Below are positions 1 through 9,394 of a DNA stretch of 64,000 nucleotides, one piece after another (within the stretch, counting starts at the first letter, position 1; every line of letters begins with the position of its first letter). The stretch covers positions 57,043-121,042 of the forward strand of contig JAJEAA010000004.1 of assembly GCA_022824365.1 (NCBI GenBank). The letters run 5' to 3'. A model generated the notes under the pieces. It was not told where the DNA came from. It saw only the letters and a list, made by a program, of their open reading frames with translations, and searched no databases. The position numbers and the translations under genes were made by a program. Origin of the DNA: Anaerolineae bacterium. GTDB lineage: Bacteria > Chloroflexota > Anaerolineae > Aggregatilineales > Phototrophicaceae.

Positions 1-101
1 CGATTGCTTTGGCTTTGAATGACGTCGATCGTTCTCATTGGCGGGCTTGCTGCGCTGGCTGCTCGAAGGCGCGCCGCGTGATTTCGGCGCGGGCGTCAAG
101 C

Positions 102-1976
102 TTATTCTAGCGGAAGCGGCGAATCTTGCGCCGCAGGCTCCAGCAAGTCGCGCAGTTGGTACAGGTCGCCATCGGCGAAACCGCGCCGGCGATAATACTC
201 GCGCGTGCCGATCGCCGAGATGACGGCAAGCCGCCGGTAGCCCCGCTCGGCCGCAATCGCCGCGGCGCGTTCGATCAGACGCGCGCCCAGCCCGGCGTGT
301 TGCGCCCGGCCTTCATGCGCCGCGCCAATGCCAAGCGCCAAACCATAGACATGCACTTCGCGGATCATGGCGCAGCCTTGCAATTCGTCAAGCAACGCCT
401 CTTCGTTTTGGTCGGGCAATGACAGACGCAGGAAGCCGGCGATGTCGCGCTCGTCGGTTATGAGTTGCAGGAATAGCTCGTCGCCGATACTTGAGCGGTA
501 GCTGAGGCAGTCCAGACGCAGGTCGTCGCTCGTGACCTGTTTCTTTCGGATTTCGCGGGCGCGGATGTCGGGGCAGGTTTCGCCGCGTCGCTCCAATTCA
601 CGCTCGACCAACTGACGGAAGTTGGTCACTTTATTGCCATCCACGATATCGGTGCCCGGAATGTCGCGGATGACGCGGGTCAGCCGGCAGTATTCCGGCG
701 TGCGCTTGAAACAGGCCACTAATAGTTCAAGCAATTCCTCGTGAATATAGGGCTGCCACTGGCCGGATTGATACTGCTGCATCAGTTCGGCGCTTTCAAT
801 CAAGGAGCAGGGGTAGATTTTCAGTTCGTCCGGGCGGAAGTCCGGATCGGCGAAGAGCGTCTCATAATCGGCCAGGTCGGCTTCGGGGGACGAGCCGTAG
901 AGATTGGGCATCCAGTGGGCGTGGATTTTGAAGCCGGCCAGCCGCAGGAGCCGCAGGGCGCGCCGCGTCGACGCGACATCATGTCCGCGTTTGTTCAGCG
1001 TCAGCACGCGGTCATTCAAGCTCTGGAAGCCGATCTGCACTTTGGTGCAGCCGAGCCGCCGCACGCGGATCACCTCTTCTTCGCTGATATGGTCGGGGCG
1101 CGTCTCGATGACCAAGCCGACCGAGCGGCAGGCAGCCGTCTCGTTCTCGCGCTGCGCCGCTTCCAATTCAGCCCAGGCGGCGTATTCGTCGGCAGGACCC
1201 CGTCCCCGCCGGCCGGCGGCGATGGCTTCAGCCAGCCCGCGCGAGCGATGCATCTCGTCGGCATAAATGCTCTGCACGGTCTGGTTGTAGGAGGCCTCCG
1301 GCGCAAGACCTTGAATCGTTACCTGGCTGACCGGCTCGCCAGTGAATTGGGATTCTGCGCGCAGAGCGGCGCGGACTTCGGCGCGGCGGTCGATGCCCTT
1401 GCCGAAATCATGCAGGGCGTCCAGGATCCGTTTGACGAACCAGATCTGATAGGTCTCCGGATAAAAGGACCAGGTGCCGCCCAAGATGATGATCTCGATT
1501 TTGTCGGTTGAATGCCCCAGATTGTGGTAGGTCTGCAAGCGCATCCAGGTCTGCAAGTAGGGGTCGAAGGCGTTCTTCTCGGCGCGTTGCGCGCCCGGTT
1601 CATCGGCGAGATAACTTTTGGGCATGCGAATATCGTTGGGGCAAAAGATGCAGGTGCCGGGACAGGGAAAGGGTTTGGTCAGCACGGTCAGGGGCGTCAC
1701 GCCGGACATGGTGCGGACGGGCTTGCGGCGCAGCTTGTAGAGCAGGGCTTCGTCATAGTCCGGCAGTCCGTCTTGACCGGCGAAGAGGCGCCAGGCGTCC
1801 ACCAGATTGGCGAGGCTGTAGAAGCCTTCGCCGGCCGGCTTGGGATAGCGCCGCATCAACTGTTGATGCTCGCGCGAGCTGAGGCGATTGGGCGCAGCCA
1901 GGATGACTTGGAGCAGGGGGATCAACTGCTCCCGGTGCGCTTCGGCGTCAAAGTCGTATTTGCGGTCGGTCAGCAT
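102..1976 (-). CDS. elp3: Elp3-family tRNA uridine-34 carboxymethylation enzyme (radical SAM + GNAT)
   Basis: The 624-residue protein has a radical SAM domain followed by a C-terminal GNAT acetyltransferase domain, the Elp3 arrangement. The cluster-binding cysteines are C105, C109 and C112 (CPGTCIFC). The segment around residues 130-165 (NPYLQT-like FDPYLQTWMR, then LGHSTDKIEIIILGGT) matches Elp3 closely. The GNAT acetyl-CoA loop lies near residue 575 (HAGLGARLIERA). Elp3 uses SAM and acetyl-CoA to build cm5U at wobble uridine of tRNA. Standalone bacterial Elp3 is known, for example from Dehalococcoides. The ATG has AGGA about 6 nt upstream. It is divergent from the next gene. Function is inferred from family; confidence is high. 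Confidence 0.92.
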   Translation of the reverse strand: MLTDRKYDFDAEAHREQLIPLLQVILAAPNRLSSREHQQLMRRYPKPAGEGFYSLANLVDAWRLFAGQDGLPDYDEALLYKLRRKPVRTMSGVTPLTVLTKPFPCPGTCIFCPNDIRMPKSYLADEPGAQRAEKNAFDPYLQTWMRLQTYHNLGHSTDKIEIIILGGTWSFYPETYQIWFVKRILDALHDFGKGIDRRAEVRAALRAESQFTGEPVSQVTIQGLAPEASYNQTVQSIYADEMHRSRGLAEAIAAGRRGRGPADEYAAWAELEAAQRENETAACRSVGLVIETRPDHISEEEVIRVRRLGCTKVQIGFQSLNDRVLTLNKRGHDVASTRRALRLLRLAGFKIHAHWMPNLYGSSPEADLADYETLFADPDFRPDELKIYPCSLIESAELMQQYQSGQWQPYIHEELLELLVACFKRTPEYCRLTRVIRDIPGTDIVDGNKVTNFRQLVERELERRGETCPDIRAREIRKKQVTSDDLRLDCLSYRSSIGDELFLQLITDERDIAGFLRLSLPDQNEEALLDELQGCAMIREVHVYGLALGIGAAHEGRAQHAGLGARLIERAAAIAAERGYRRLAVISAIGTREYYRRRGFADGDLYQLRDLLEPAAQDSPLPLE

Positions 1977-2114
1977 GCGCTGTCCTGATGGTCTTCGCTC
2001 GCCTGTATTTTAATGGCGAATGCGGGAAAGTTGAACGCTGCGCCTTGACGCTATTTCGCGAGTCGTCTTTTCCGCTACACTTAGGCAGACTCTACGCGGG
2101 AGGCGAGCCGATTC

Positions 2115-2894
2115 ATGACCCATTTGCTGCCGCCATTCAAGCGCGCCTTGCTGCGACGCCCGGCCGATAACTTCGCCGATGGCATCACCGCCGCCCAGCT
2201 TGGCGCGCCGGATTATGACGCGGCGATGCGCCAGTATGAGACCTACACGCAAGCGCTGCGGGATTGCGGTCTCGCGGTCATTGTCTTGGGGGCCGACGAG
2301 CGATATCCCGATGGGCACTTCGTGGAAGATCCATTCGTGATCTTTCATAAGCTCGCTTTTCACTGCCGCTCCGGCGCGCTTTCCCGACGGGGCGAAGGCG
2401 AATCGCTGAAGCCGCATCTTTCTCATCTGCGCGTGGTTGATGCGCCGGCGGACGCGTATATCGATGGCGGCGATGTGCTCTTCTGCGCCGACCGGGTCTT
2501 GATCGGCATTTCGCGACGGACGAACCGAGCCGGTTATGAGGCGCTGCGATCTGCCCTGCGGTCGGTGATGGCTGGAATCCGCGTGGATGCCGTGCCCTTT
2601 AGCGGCGTCCTGCATCTCAAGAGCGGCTTGACCGAGTTGGCGCCGGGCGTTCTGCTTCATGACCCGGCGCTGCGTACAGCATACGATCTGTCCTGGGCGC
2701 GCGTCATCACGCTGCCGCCGAAGGAGGGCTATGCCGCCGATGTCATGCCGGTGAACGGTACGGTGTTCGTGGCGGCGCATTGCCCGGTTGTCTACAAGGC
2801 GGCCGCCGAATGTTGCGAGCGGGTTGTCGCCCTGGATATGAGCGAATTCGTCAAAATGGATGGCGGCTTGACATGCCTGTCTCTGCGCTATTAA
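2115..2894 (+). CDS. Dimethylargininase / arginine-deiminase-fold hydrolase (DDAH-like)
   Basis: The 259-residue protein has the guanidino-group-modifying (pentein) fold signatures: FVEDPF at residues 69-74, IDGGD near 116-120, catalytic His167 in LHLKSG and catalytic Cys254 in DGGLTCLSL near the C-terminus. This matches dimethylarginine dimethylaminohydrolase, which cleaves methylated arginines to citrulline and methylamines. Deimination of another guanidino substrate cannot be excluded. It is probably cytoplasmic, since no signal peptide is seen. Its 3' end overlaps the start of the next gene by 22 nt, so the two are probably co-transcribed. Confidence 0.85.
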   Translation: MTHLLPPFKRALLRRPADNFADGITAAQLGAPDYDAAMRQYETYTQALRDCGLAVIVLGADERYPDGHFVEDPFVIFHKLAFHCRSGALSRRGEGESLKPHLSHLRVVDAPADAYIDGGDVLFCADRVLIGISRRTNRAGYEALRSALRSVMAGIRVDAVPFSGVLHLKSGLTELAPGVLLHDPALRTAYDLSWARVITLPPKEGYAADVMPVNGTVFVAAHCPVVYKAAAECCERVVALDMSEFVKMDGGLTCLSLRY

Positions 2895-4180
2895 GTCGTC
2901 GCCCCGGCAAGCTTGCGCTTTTGCTTTGGGTGGCGTTCGTCTTTGCCGCCGCAAGTCAGGCGCAGCGGCCGGAATTGCCGGAGTGCGCTGACCGCCCGAC
3001 GGCCGTTTCGGACGAGCTATACGTTGACAATATCCGCTGGTGCGTGGAGCAGATCGCGCATGAGCCGGAGCTTGAGCCGCTGTCGTTCACCGCGCTGGAA
3101 GCGGCGCCCGATGGCAGGCTCTATGCGGCGCGCCCGCTGACCGGCAAGATCATGGTCCTGGACGACACAGATGGCGATACGCTGCCGGATGCGATGACGA
3201 CATTCGCCGAGGGCTTAAGCTTCCCCAACGGCTTGGCCTATCACGAGGATCATCTCTATGTATCGGGCGGTTCAAAGATCTACCGAATTTCGCGGAGCGG
3301 CGATGTGGCAGTGCTGGTGGAGGACCTGCCGGTCGGCACAGGTTTCGGGGCTGGCGGCATCGCGATCGGCGCTGATAATCGTCTCTACCTGGCAATTGGC
3401 GCGCCATGCAGCTTGTGCGAGTTCGACGGGACCGAGCGGGGCGCTATCCTGAGCATGAATCTTGATGGCGGGGATCGGCAGGCGGTCGCCTCCGGCTTTC
3501 GCAATCCGGCTGACGTCGCCTTCTTTCGCGGGAAGCTTTGGACGCTCGATAGCGCGCCGCGCCAACGTGAACGAGTTGCCCTGGATGAACTGAATCGGGT
3601 AGAGGCGGGCGGCTGGTATGGCTTCCCCTATTGCATGGGCAACGATACCGCCCGCATTGCCTCGGATGCGCGCAACTGCGACGAGAGCATCGCGCCCGTC
3701 ATGCTATTTGGCAGCGGCGCCGTGCCGAGCAGTCTGGCGGCTTATTCACATGATGTCTTGCCCGGCACAAAGGACACGTTGATCGTCGTCCTCCGGGGCG
3801 AGCCGAGCCAAATCGACATCGTGGGTCACAAGGTAATCATGATCAGTTTTGACGATGCCGACCAGCCGCTCGGCGCAACCGTCGTGATCCCCCTGCGCCT
3901 TCAGTTTGGCCGGAACGCTTACCTGCCTTACCAAGGCGAAGGGCTGTTTTGGGAGACCTTCATTCACCTCAACGAACTCGGTTTCGGCTTCTACCCACAG
4001 CAGCCGCTGGCGGTCGCCGTCAGCCCACAGGGTTGGATCTATATAAGCATCACCGGCGGACGGATCATCGCTTTGCGCCCAAGGTACGATCAGACCGATT
4101 ACGACCGCTTCTATCCGATATGGACGCCGATGCATCCGAACTTCGACCCGGCCGCCCGGCCCCAAGCCCAAACAGGCTAG
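2873..4180 (+). CDS. Secreted PQQ-type glucose/sorbosone dehydrogenase-like beta-propeller
   Basis: The 435-residue protein starts at an ATG inside the 3' end of the dimethylargininase gene. This start gives an N-terminal signal peptide (about residues 1-31, ending ...AAASQAQ). An ORF extending upstream to 2780 is rejected because it would bury the signal sequence. The body has propeller repeats such as EGLSFPNGLAYHED, GFGAGGIAIGADNRLY, GFRNPADVAF and GGWYGFPYCMG, which are typical of the soluble glucose/sorbosone dehydrogenase family. These enzymes oxidise aldoses outside the membrane using PQQ and calcium. Cofactor and substrate are inferred from family only. Confidence 0.75.
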   Translation: MPVSALLSRRPGKLALLLWVAFVFAAASQAQRPELPECADRPTAVSDELYVDNIRWCVEQIAHEPELEPLSFTALEAAPDGRLYAARPLTGKIMVLDDTDGDTLPDAMTTFAEGLSFPNGLAYHEDHLYVSGGSKIYRISRSGDVAVLVEDLPVGTGFGAGGIAIGADNRLYLAIGAPCSLCEFDGTERGAILSMNLDGGDRQAVASGFRNPADVAFFRGKLWTLDSAPRQRERVALDELNRVEAGGWYGFPYCMGNDTARIASDARNCDESIAPVMLFGSGAVPSSLAAYSHDVLPGTKDTLIVVLRGEPSQIDIVGHKVIMISFDDADQPLGATVVIPLRLQFGRNAYLPYQGEGLFWETFIHLNELGFGFYPQQPLAVAVSPQGWIYISITGGRIIALRPRYDQTDYDRFYPIWTPMHPNFDPAARPQAQTG

Positions 4181-4252
4181 CGAGTCCCCCGCGTCAGGCA
4201 TTTCGCGCCGAGCCATACCACTGCGCTATCGAGGCGCGTTTTGCGCTTGGGC

Positions 4253-4258
4253 TATAAT
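4253..4258 (+). promoter_or_regulatory. Perfect -10 box next to the start codon (leaderless candidate)
   Basis: TATAAT is followed 7 nt later by the ATG at 4266. Transcription starting 6-8 nt after the box would begin at the start codon itself. No convincing -35 hexamer lies 16-18 nt upstream. Confidence 0.55.
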
Positions 4259-4265
4259 GAGGAGA

Positions 4266-5780
4266 ATGGAACTGCTGAGGAAATCGACCGCGATGCTCAA
4301 GCAAGTCCGTCTCTTCCTGCTTGTCGCTCTGCTCAGTCTGCTCACATGCGGAGCGGCTTTCGCGCGCGGTGTACAACAGGGGGAAAATTGCAGCGTGCCG
4401 GCGGACGCCGTGATACAGGGCGCCCTCTTCGCCTTTTGTCAAACCCTGGACATTGCGGGCAGAGTCGAAGGCAATGTGATCGGCATCGGATTGCGGGCGA
4501 CGATCAGCGGCGAGGTGAGCGGGAATGTCTACCTGGCGGGCTTGGAGCTGGACGTGACCGGCGCGGTCGACGGCGACTTGCACTATGTGGGCTTGATGCT
4601 GGAATTGGCGAGCGCCGATACCGCCCGGCGCCAAGTCCTGCGAGGCCAATTGATCTTCGCCGCTTTATCCTTCGCGCTCGATAGCGAGACAGAATTCTTC
4701 GGTCCAATTACCGGCGTCGGCTATCAGGCGCTTATCAACGGCGAAGTTCGCGGCGAGGTCAATTATTGGGGTTCGGCCTTCGCGCTCAACAACAGACTTG
4801 AGGGCGATGTCTACACCACGGTGGGCAATCCCGAATCCGATGTCAGCGATGTGGAGACATTGCTGCTGCCGCTGGGCATTGAGTTTTCGCCGGCGACGCC
4901 GGGCCTTGTCATTACCGGCAATGGCAGCATCCGCGGAGATCTGGAATACATTGGACCGGCCGAAGCGACGATAGAAGGCGAGATCAGCGGCGTTGTGACA
5001 CATTATTCGACCATCCCGGTCTTTATTCCGGAGTTGCCGCAACGAGGTTTGGCAACGCTGGTTTATGACAATTTCAAACGCGAGTTTACCGTCCTGCTCA
5101 CAGTTGGAATTCTTGGAATCGTCTTTGCCGGCAGGCGCTTTCGATACCCGCTGACACAGATGCGACGGCGGCCCGCGCGCAGTTTTGTCATCGGCATGCT
5201 TCTCTTCATCATTTCTTTTCCGATTATGCTGATTCTTCTGCTGGCTACGCTGGTCATTGTCTTGCTGCTGCTGGTCTTGAATCTCGAGGGGGTCGCGCTG
5301 CCGCTGGGCGTATTTCTGGGGCTGGTTGACGTGGGCTTGATCGGGATCTTTTATTTCTGCGCCATATTCGTAGCGCGGGCGATCTTCGCCTTAGGTTTGG
5401 GACGTCTGGTCATGCAGGTCGCGATGGGGCGAGGCAACGCGCGGCGGCGACCACGCATGAGCATGCTCATCGGCGTCGGGCTGCTGGCGCTGCTCACGTC
5501 GATGCCCGGCGTCGGCTTCCTCTTTAATGCCGGCGCCTTGTTTCTGGGTTTGGGCGCTATCGCCAGCTCAACAATGGGCTGGCTGCGGACCGTGCGCCGC
5601 AGTCGCTTAGGCGAAATGGCCCCGGGGGGGGGCGGCGGATGGTCAGCGCAAGGCGAAGCTCAGCCAATAAATATCGCGCCAACAGCGCGGGCGCAACTCC
5701 CGCCGCTTCTGCCTGCCAAACTCGGGCTTGATGACTTGCCGGTCGGCTTCGATCCCGATTTCTTTTTCTCCGATGACTAA
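4266..5780 (+). CDS. Membrane protein with bactofilin-like exported domain
   Basis: The protein has about 504 residues. An N-terminal signal peptide or anchor (LFLLVALLSLLTCGAAFA) is followed by about 230 residues of short glycine-spaced repeats such as GRVEGNVIGIG, GEVSGNVYLAG and GAVDGDLHYVG. These repeats resemble polymer-forming bactofilin beta-helices. Four to five hydrophobic segments follow between about residues 270 and 430, then an acidic tail ending in FDPDFFFSDD. The start could be ATG 4266 (leaderless, from the -10 position) or ATG 4293. A run of nine G at about 5624-5632 encodes a Gly tract near the C-terminus. The likely role is envelope-associated; no enzymatic motif is seen. 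Confidence 0.7.
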   Translation: MELLRKSTAMLKQVRLFLLVALLSLLTCGAAFARGVQQGENCSVPADAVIQGALFAFCQTLDIAGRVEGNVIGIGLRATISGEVSGNVYLAGLELDVTGAVDGDLHYVGLMLELASADTARRQVLRGQLIFAALSFALDSETEFFGPITGVGYQALINGEVRGEVNYWGSAFALNNRLEGDVYTTVGNPESDVSDVETLLLPLGIEFSPATPGLVITGNGSIRGDLEYIGPAEATIEGEISGVVTHYSTIPVFIPELPQRGLATLVYDNFKREFTVLLTVGILGIVFAGRRFRYPLTQMRRRPARSFVIGMLLFIISFPIMLILLLATLVIVLLLLVLNLEGVALPLGVFLGLVDVGLIGIFYFCAIFVARAIFALGLGRLVMQVAMGRGNARRRPRMSMLIGVGLLALLTSMPGVGFLFNAGALFLGLGAIASSTMGWLRTVRRSRLGEMAPGGGGGWSAQGEAQPINIAPTARAQLPPLLPAKLGLDDLPVGFDPDFFFSDD

Positions 5781-5845
5781 AGCCGCAGTCATGCCCTCAT
5801 CAGCAAGTTTACAAGCGCTATGGATTGCCGCCGGGCAGGATGCTT

Positions 5846-5854
5846 TGGTATATT
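5846..5854 (+). promoter_or_regulatory. Extended -10 promoter for eda
   Basis: TGGTATATT (TGn plus a -10-like hexamer) lies about 30 nt before the KDPG aldolase ATG. The AAGGA ribosome-binding site sits between them. No clear -35 was found. Confidence 0.4.
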
Positions 5855-5884
5855 TGCTCTCCGATACAAGGAAAATGTAATCTG

Positions 5885-6508
5885 ATGACCGTTCTCGACA
5901 TCATCGCCAAAAGCAAAATCGTCGCCATCGTCCGCCTGGACGACCTCTCGGCAGCCGGGAATATCACCGATGCCCTGATTGCGGGCGGCATCCGCGCGAT
6001 CGAATTCACCTTGACCAACGAGGCGGCTGCGCCAACTATCGCGGAGATCGTCAACCTGGTTGATGATTCGGTCGCGATCGGCGCCGGCTCGGTTATTAAC
6101 GCGGATCAAGTACGGGCGGTGGCGGAGGCGGGCGCTCAATTCGTGGTCTCGCCCGTATGCAAACGGGAAGTGATTGACGCCTGCCGGGCGCTCGATTTGC
6201 CGACCATGCCGGGCGCATTCACGCCGAGCGAGATTCAGCAAGCCTGGGAATGGGGCGCGGACGTGGTCAAGGTCTTCCCCGCCAACCATCTGGGAAAACG
6301 CTACATCAAGGATGTCATGGCGCCGTTGCCGCATCTACGCCTGATGCCGACCGGCGGCGTCAATGCGGATAACCTGCGCGAGTTCCTCGATTTCGGCGCT
6401 TTTGCTTTGGGCGTCGGCTCGGCATTGATCAACCAAGAAGCGATCGCGAGCCGGGACTGGAAGCGACTGGAGGCTGAAGCGCGGCGCTACGTCGATCAAC
6501 TGCCCTGA
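5885..6508 (+). CDS. eda: 2-keto-3-deoxy-6-phosphogluconate (KDPG/KHG) aldolase
   Basis: The 207-residue class I aldolase has the Schiff-base Lys129 in DVVKVFPA and the catalytic Glu40 in AIEFTLTN. A glycine-rich phosphate-binding motif (MPTGGVNADN) lies near residue 155. It cleaves KDPG to pyruvate and glyceraldehyde 3-phosphate in the Entner-Doudoroff or uronate pathways. The start at 5885 has AAGGA about 10 nt upstream. The upstream in-frame codons from 5825 lack family similarity. Its 3' end overlaps the convergent DUF1697 gene by 13 nt. No other Entner-Doudoroff gene is nearby. Confidence 0.93.
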   Translation: MTVLDIIAKSKIVAIVRLDDLSAAGNITDALIAGGIRAIEFTLTNEAAAPTIAEIVNLVDDSVAIGAGSVINADQVRAVAEAGAQFVVSPVCKREVIDACRALDLPTMPGAFTPSEIQQAWEWGADVVKVFPANHLGKRYIKDVMAPLPHLRLMPTGGVNADNLREFLDFGAFALGVGSALINQEAIASRDWKRLEAEARRYVDQLP

Positions 6509-7056
6509 GCCTCAACTTCGCCCAACAGTTTCAGCAGGCGCTGGCAAGTATTCCAGTTTCGCGCGGTCGAGACGACATTGAGGGCGCGCTCAATACGCTT
6601 GTTATCCAGTTTTGAGCGGGCGGCGCCATCGGTATAAAAGATGTAGAGCGCGTCCCCGGCAGCATGAATCACTTCGCGGCCCGGATTATTCTCGTTTAGC
6701 GCTTCGACGGCGGCCCGAGCAGGCACGGCGGAGAGGAAGGCAATCATCGCGTGGTTGCCTCGCTCGAGCTGCGCCGCTGTGAAGGGATGGCGAGCAAGCG
6801 CGACTTTGAAATCTTCCGCCCCGCGCAGTAGGACCTGCACCTCGAATCCAAAGCGCTCGCGTATAGCCGCCTCGAGTTGCTCCTGGAGCCGCGCGAGATC
6901 AGTCTCGTCGGTAGCGAAGACGGCATTGCCGCTCTGCAAGACGGTGCGAACATCACGCAAGCCCAGCGAAGTGAAGAGCTGGCGCAGGTCGGCCATCTTG
7001 ATTTTCTTGTGACCGCCGACGTTGATGCCGCGAATCAAAGCGATGACAGCAGGCAT
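6496..7056 (-). CDS. DUF1697 family protein
   Basis: The 186-residue protein begins MPAVIALIRGINVGGHKKIKM, the signature N-terminus of DUF1697 proteins. The motifs LRDVRTVLQSGNAVF and a C-terminal RNWNTCQRL follow. The ATG at 7056 is preceded by GAGGAGG at 7 nt spacing, so longer in-frame starts are not used. The biochemical function of the family is not established. The gene is divergent from cobS and convergent with eda. Confidence 0.85.
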   Translation of the reverse strand: MPAVIALIRGINVGGHKKIKMADLRQLFTSLGLRDVRTVLQSGNAVFATDETDLARLQEQLEAAIRERFGFEVQVLLRGAEDFKVALARHPFTAAQLERGNHAMIAFLSAVPARAAVEALNENNPGREVIHAAGDALYIFYTDGAARSKLDNKRIERALNVVSTARNWNTCQRLLKLLGEVEAQGS

Positions 7057-7242
7057 AAGCGTCCTCCTCGCGTCGTCATGAAGCGCGCTTGGGAAATGCC
7101 GCGCCACTTTAACACCGTCCGTCTTTGGATTACACTCTCATCATTCCGCCGCGGTTGCGCATTAGCTGGAGAAGGCAGGTTGCATGGCTGGCCGTTACAG
7201 CGTTTTGACGAGATACGATTATAGCGCCAGGTGATTGGGCTG

Positions 7243-7950
7243 ATGCTCTCGGACATCCGGACTGCCTTCTCTTTCCTCACGGTCCTGCCACTGGGCGCAG
7301 CCGAATGGGACAAGCCCGGTCGCGCATTCGCCTGGTTTCCGCTGGTCGGCTTATGCATCGGCGGCGCTCTAGTCGCTATTATGCGCTTCTCGCCTTTTGA
7401 CCGCGATCTCAGCGCCTTTCTCATCCTGCTCGCCTGGGTCAGCATCACTGGCGGGCTGCATCTGGACGGCTTCGGCGACTGCTGTGACGGCTTGCTAGCG
7501 AGCAAAAGCCCGGAAGAGCGCCGCCGCATCATGAAAGATCCGCGCGCCGGCATGTGGGCTGCCGCCGGTCTGGCGCTGCTCTTGCTCGGCAAATGGCTGG
7601 CGATACGCGCTGTCCCGATTGAAATGTTGATTTTATCGCCGGTGCTGGGACGTTGGGCGATGGTCTGGGCGGTTTACCAGTTTCCCCCTGTCAGCAGCGA
7701 GAGCCTAGGCGCGACCTTTCGACAAGGATTGGGCTGGCAGCAGATTTTCATCGCTTCCGCTACCGTCCTGATGCTGGTTACGCAGATGGAAATCGTCGTC
7801 TTGTGGCTGCTGACTTTCGGCTTCACAGCGCTGTTCGGGCATTGGGCGGCGAGGCGGCTCGGAGGCGGCATCAGCGGCGATGTCTGCGGCGCGATCTGCG
7901 AGTTGAGCGAATTGCTCTGTCTGCTGGCGCTGGCTGTGATTCATGGCTAA
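7243..7950 (+). CDS. cobS: Adenosylcobinamide-GDP ribazoletransferase (cobalamin synthase)
   Basis: The 235-residue polytopic membrane protein has the CobS hallmark GGLHLDGFGDCCDGL near residues 70-85 and KSPEERRRIMKDPRAGM just after it. It joins adenosylcobinamide-GDP with alpha-ribazole (phosphate) in the last steps of B12 assembly. ATG 7243 has AGGTGA 8 nt upstream and is preferred over the in-frame GTG at 7231. The gene overlaps cobU by 8 nt. No other cobalamin genes and no cobalamin riboswitch were recognised nearby, which suggests salvage or completion rather than a full pathway at this locus. Confidence 0.93.
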   Translation: MLSDIRTAFSFLTVLPLGAAEWDKPGRAFAWFPLVGLCIGGALVAIMRFSPFDRDLSAFLILLAWVSITGGLHLDGFGDCCDGLLASKSPEERRRIMKDPRAGMWAAAGLALLLLGKWLAIRAVPIEMLILSPVLGRWAMVWAVYQFPPVSSESLGATFRQGLGWQQIFIASATVLMLVTQMEIVVLWLLTFGFTALFGHWAARRLGGGISGDVCGAICELSELLCLLALAVIHG

Positions 7951-8485
7951 GCGGCTGATCTTTCTGCTTGGCGGCGCGCGGGGCGGCAAGAGTCGCTATG
8001 CCGAAGATTGGGCGCGGAGAAATGCCGAGCGCGCGCTCTTCGTCGCCACTGCCGAGGCGCATGACGACGATATGCGGGGACGCATCGCCGAGCATCAAAA
8101 GCAGCGTCCGGCACACTGGCATACGCTGGAAGCGCCACGCGATACCGCAAAGCAAATCGCTACATGCAGCTACCAATACGATGCGCTCCTGCTCGATTGC
8201 TTGACGCTTCTGACGGGCAATATCCTGCTCGCGCTGCCGGAGACGGTGACACAGGCTGAAGCGAATGATGCTGTCTTGCGCGAAGTCGAGGACCTGCTGG
8301 AGGTGTATGCAAGGTCGGAGGCGACCTGGCTGGTGGTCAGCAACGAGGTTGGGATGGGGGTTGTGCCGCCGACTCGTTTGGGGGTCCTGTATCGCGATAT
8401 GCTGGGTCGGGCGAATCAGCGTGCCGCGGAAGCGGCCGATGAGGTGTTGTTGCTGGTGGCGGGGATTCCCTGGCGGTTGAAGTGA
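7943..8485 (+). CDS. cobU: Adenosylcobinamide kinase / adenosylcobinamide-phosphate guanylyltransferase
   Basis: The 180-residue protein has the P-loop GGARGGKS at residues 10-17, a second motif LLLDCLTLL, and the CobU-typical VSNEVGMGVVP near residue 133. It phosphorylates adenosylcobinamide and then transfers GMP from GTP, giving the substrate of CobS encoded just upstream. The 8-nt overlap with cobS suggests translational coupling. Its stop lies 4 nt from the convergent Mrr gene. Confidence 0.94.
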   Translation: MAKRLIFLLGGARGGKSRYAEDWARRNAERALFVATAEAHDDDMRGRIAEHQKQRPAHWHTLEAPRDTAKQIATCSYQYDALLLDCLTLLTGNILLALPETVTQAEANDAVLREVEDLLEVYARSEATWLVVSNEVGMGVVPPTRLGVLYRDMLGRANQRAAEAADEVLLLVAGIPWRLK

Positions 8486-8489
8486 GGGG

Positions 8490-9368
8490 CTAGAACTTTT
8501 TGAAGAAGTCCGGGTCGACAGTCACCTTTTCGACCGTCTCCGTTGCTACGCCAAGTTCAAGCTCCTTGAGCTTATTGATTAGCTCGTCGCCATCAACCAA
8601 TTCAATTGGAGACTTGTGTTCGTGAGCAGCCTCATTCTTAGCGCCCTGGGTAAAGTTTCCGGTAGTTACAATTAGCCCGCGATCAGCGCTGCCTGGCATT
8701 GCGCCACGCAATTTCTGCACGACGTCCGGTCCGACAGATCCACTGTAGCGCTTGCACTGAAATACGACTCGGAAGCTCAAGAAATCGTTTACTTGCAGAA
8801 TGCCCTTGCCGTCTATACCGCCATCGCGACTGGCTGACGTAACTTCCACCTTGGTAAAGCCACTTTCGCGCAGAACTCTTTGACAGAGTCGTTCAAATGC
8901 TGTGGGATCCATTGAAGTCAATACGGAATGGAGTTGGTCACGCCACGCCTCGTCAAGGGTTAGATCATCGCCTTCCTGAAACTGCTCGTCGGTATCATCA
9001 GAATCTGGACTGCCCTGCGCCTCCTTGGCCTTCCTTTTCTGCTTTGACTTCTCATTAAAAACGCGTTCGACATCCTTACCGTCAACCTCAGTGGTCGTTT
9101 TCCCCTTGACAGTAAGCGCCCAGACACCCAATCTGGAATTGTGCACGATTCCATAGTGCTTGAGATAAGTTCTTGCCCACCCCAATCGATAGGCAATTTC
9201 AGTAGGCGTACTCTGATCAGGTTTGAGCGGCTTGGCAATCTCTTCCTCGGAAAGCCCAAGGATTTCGACCGCCTTGTCGTGAATCTCCTGGTTTCTTCCG
9301 GAGTCGCCTAACTCGTGAAGTGCCCGCAGGGTCGCATTGAGGATATCGTGAAATGGAGTTTTCGTCAT
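8490..9368 (-). CDS. mrr: Mrr-type restriction endonuclease (type IV-like)
   Basis: The 292-residue protein has an N-terminal Mrr winged-helix-like domain (residues 1-100, with PTEIAYRLGWARTYLKHYG). A charged linker (100-140) leads to a C-terminal PD-(D/E)xK nuclease domain. Catalytic elements are intact: SRDGGIDGKG (Asp) and FQCKRYSG (Gln-Cys-Lys). Mrr enzymes cut methylated foreign DNA or act in DNA damage contexts. No methyltransferase is adjacent, which fits a type IV system. A 69-residue membrane gene lies 26 nt upstream on the same strand and may be co-transcribed. Confidence 0.88.
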   Translation of the reverse strand: MTKTPFHDILNATLRALHELGDSGRNQEIHDKAVEILGLSEEEIAKPLKPDQSTPTEIAYRLGWARTYLKHYGIVHNSRLGVWALTVKGKTTTEVDGKDVERVFNEKSKQKRKAKEAQGSPDSDDTDEQFQEGDDLTLDEAWRDQLHSVLTSMDPTAFERLCQRVLRESGFTKVEVTSASRDGGIDGKGILQVNDFLSFRVVFQCKRYSGSVGPDVVQKLRGAMPGSADRGLIVTTGNFTQGAKNEAAHEHKSPIELVDGDELINKLKELELGVATETVEKVTVDPDFFKKF

Positions 9369-9394
9369 TCAGATGCCAAAGAAAGGTTCAGGTT

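Noticed and set aside
741..1511. Long plus-strand ORF opposite Elp3
   Set aside because: Antisense shadow of a strongly conserved gene; no start signals or recognisable protein.
7057..7242. Cobalamin riboswitch before cobS
   Set aside because: The gap is short and no B12-box-like sequence or required stems were recognised.
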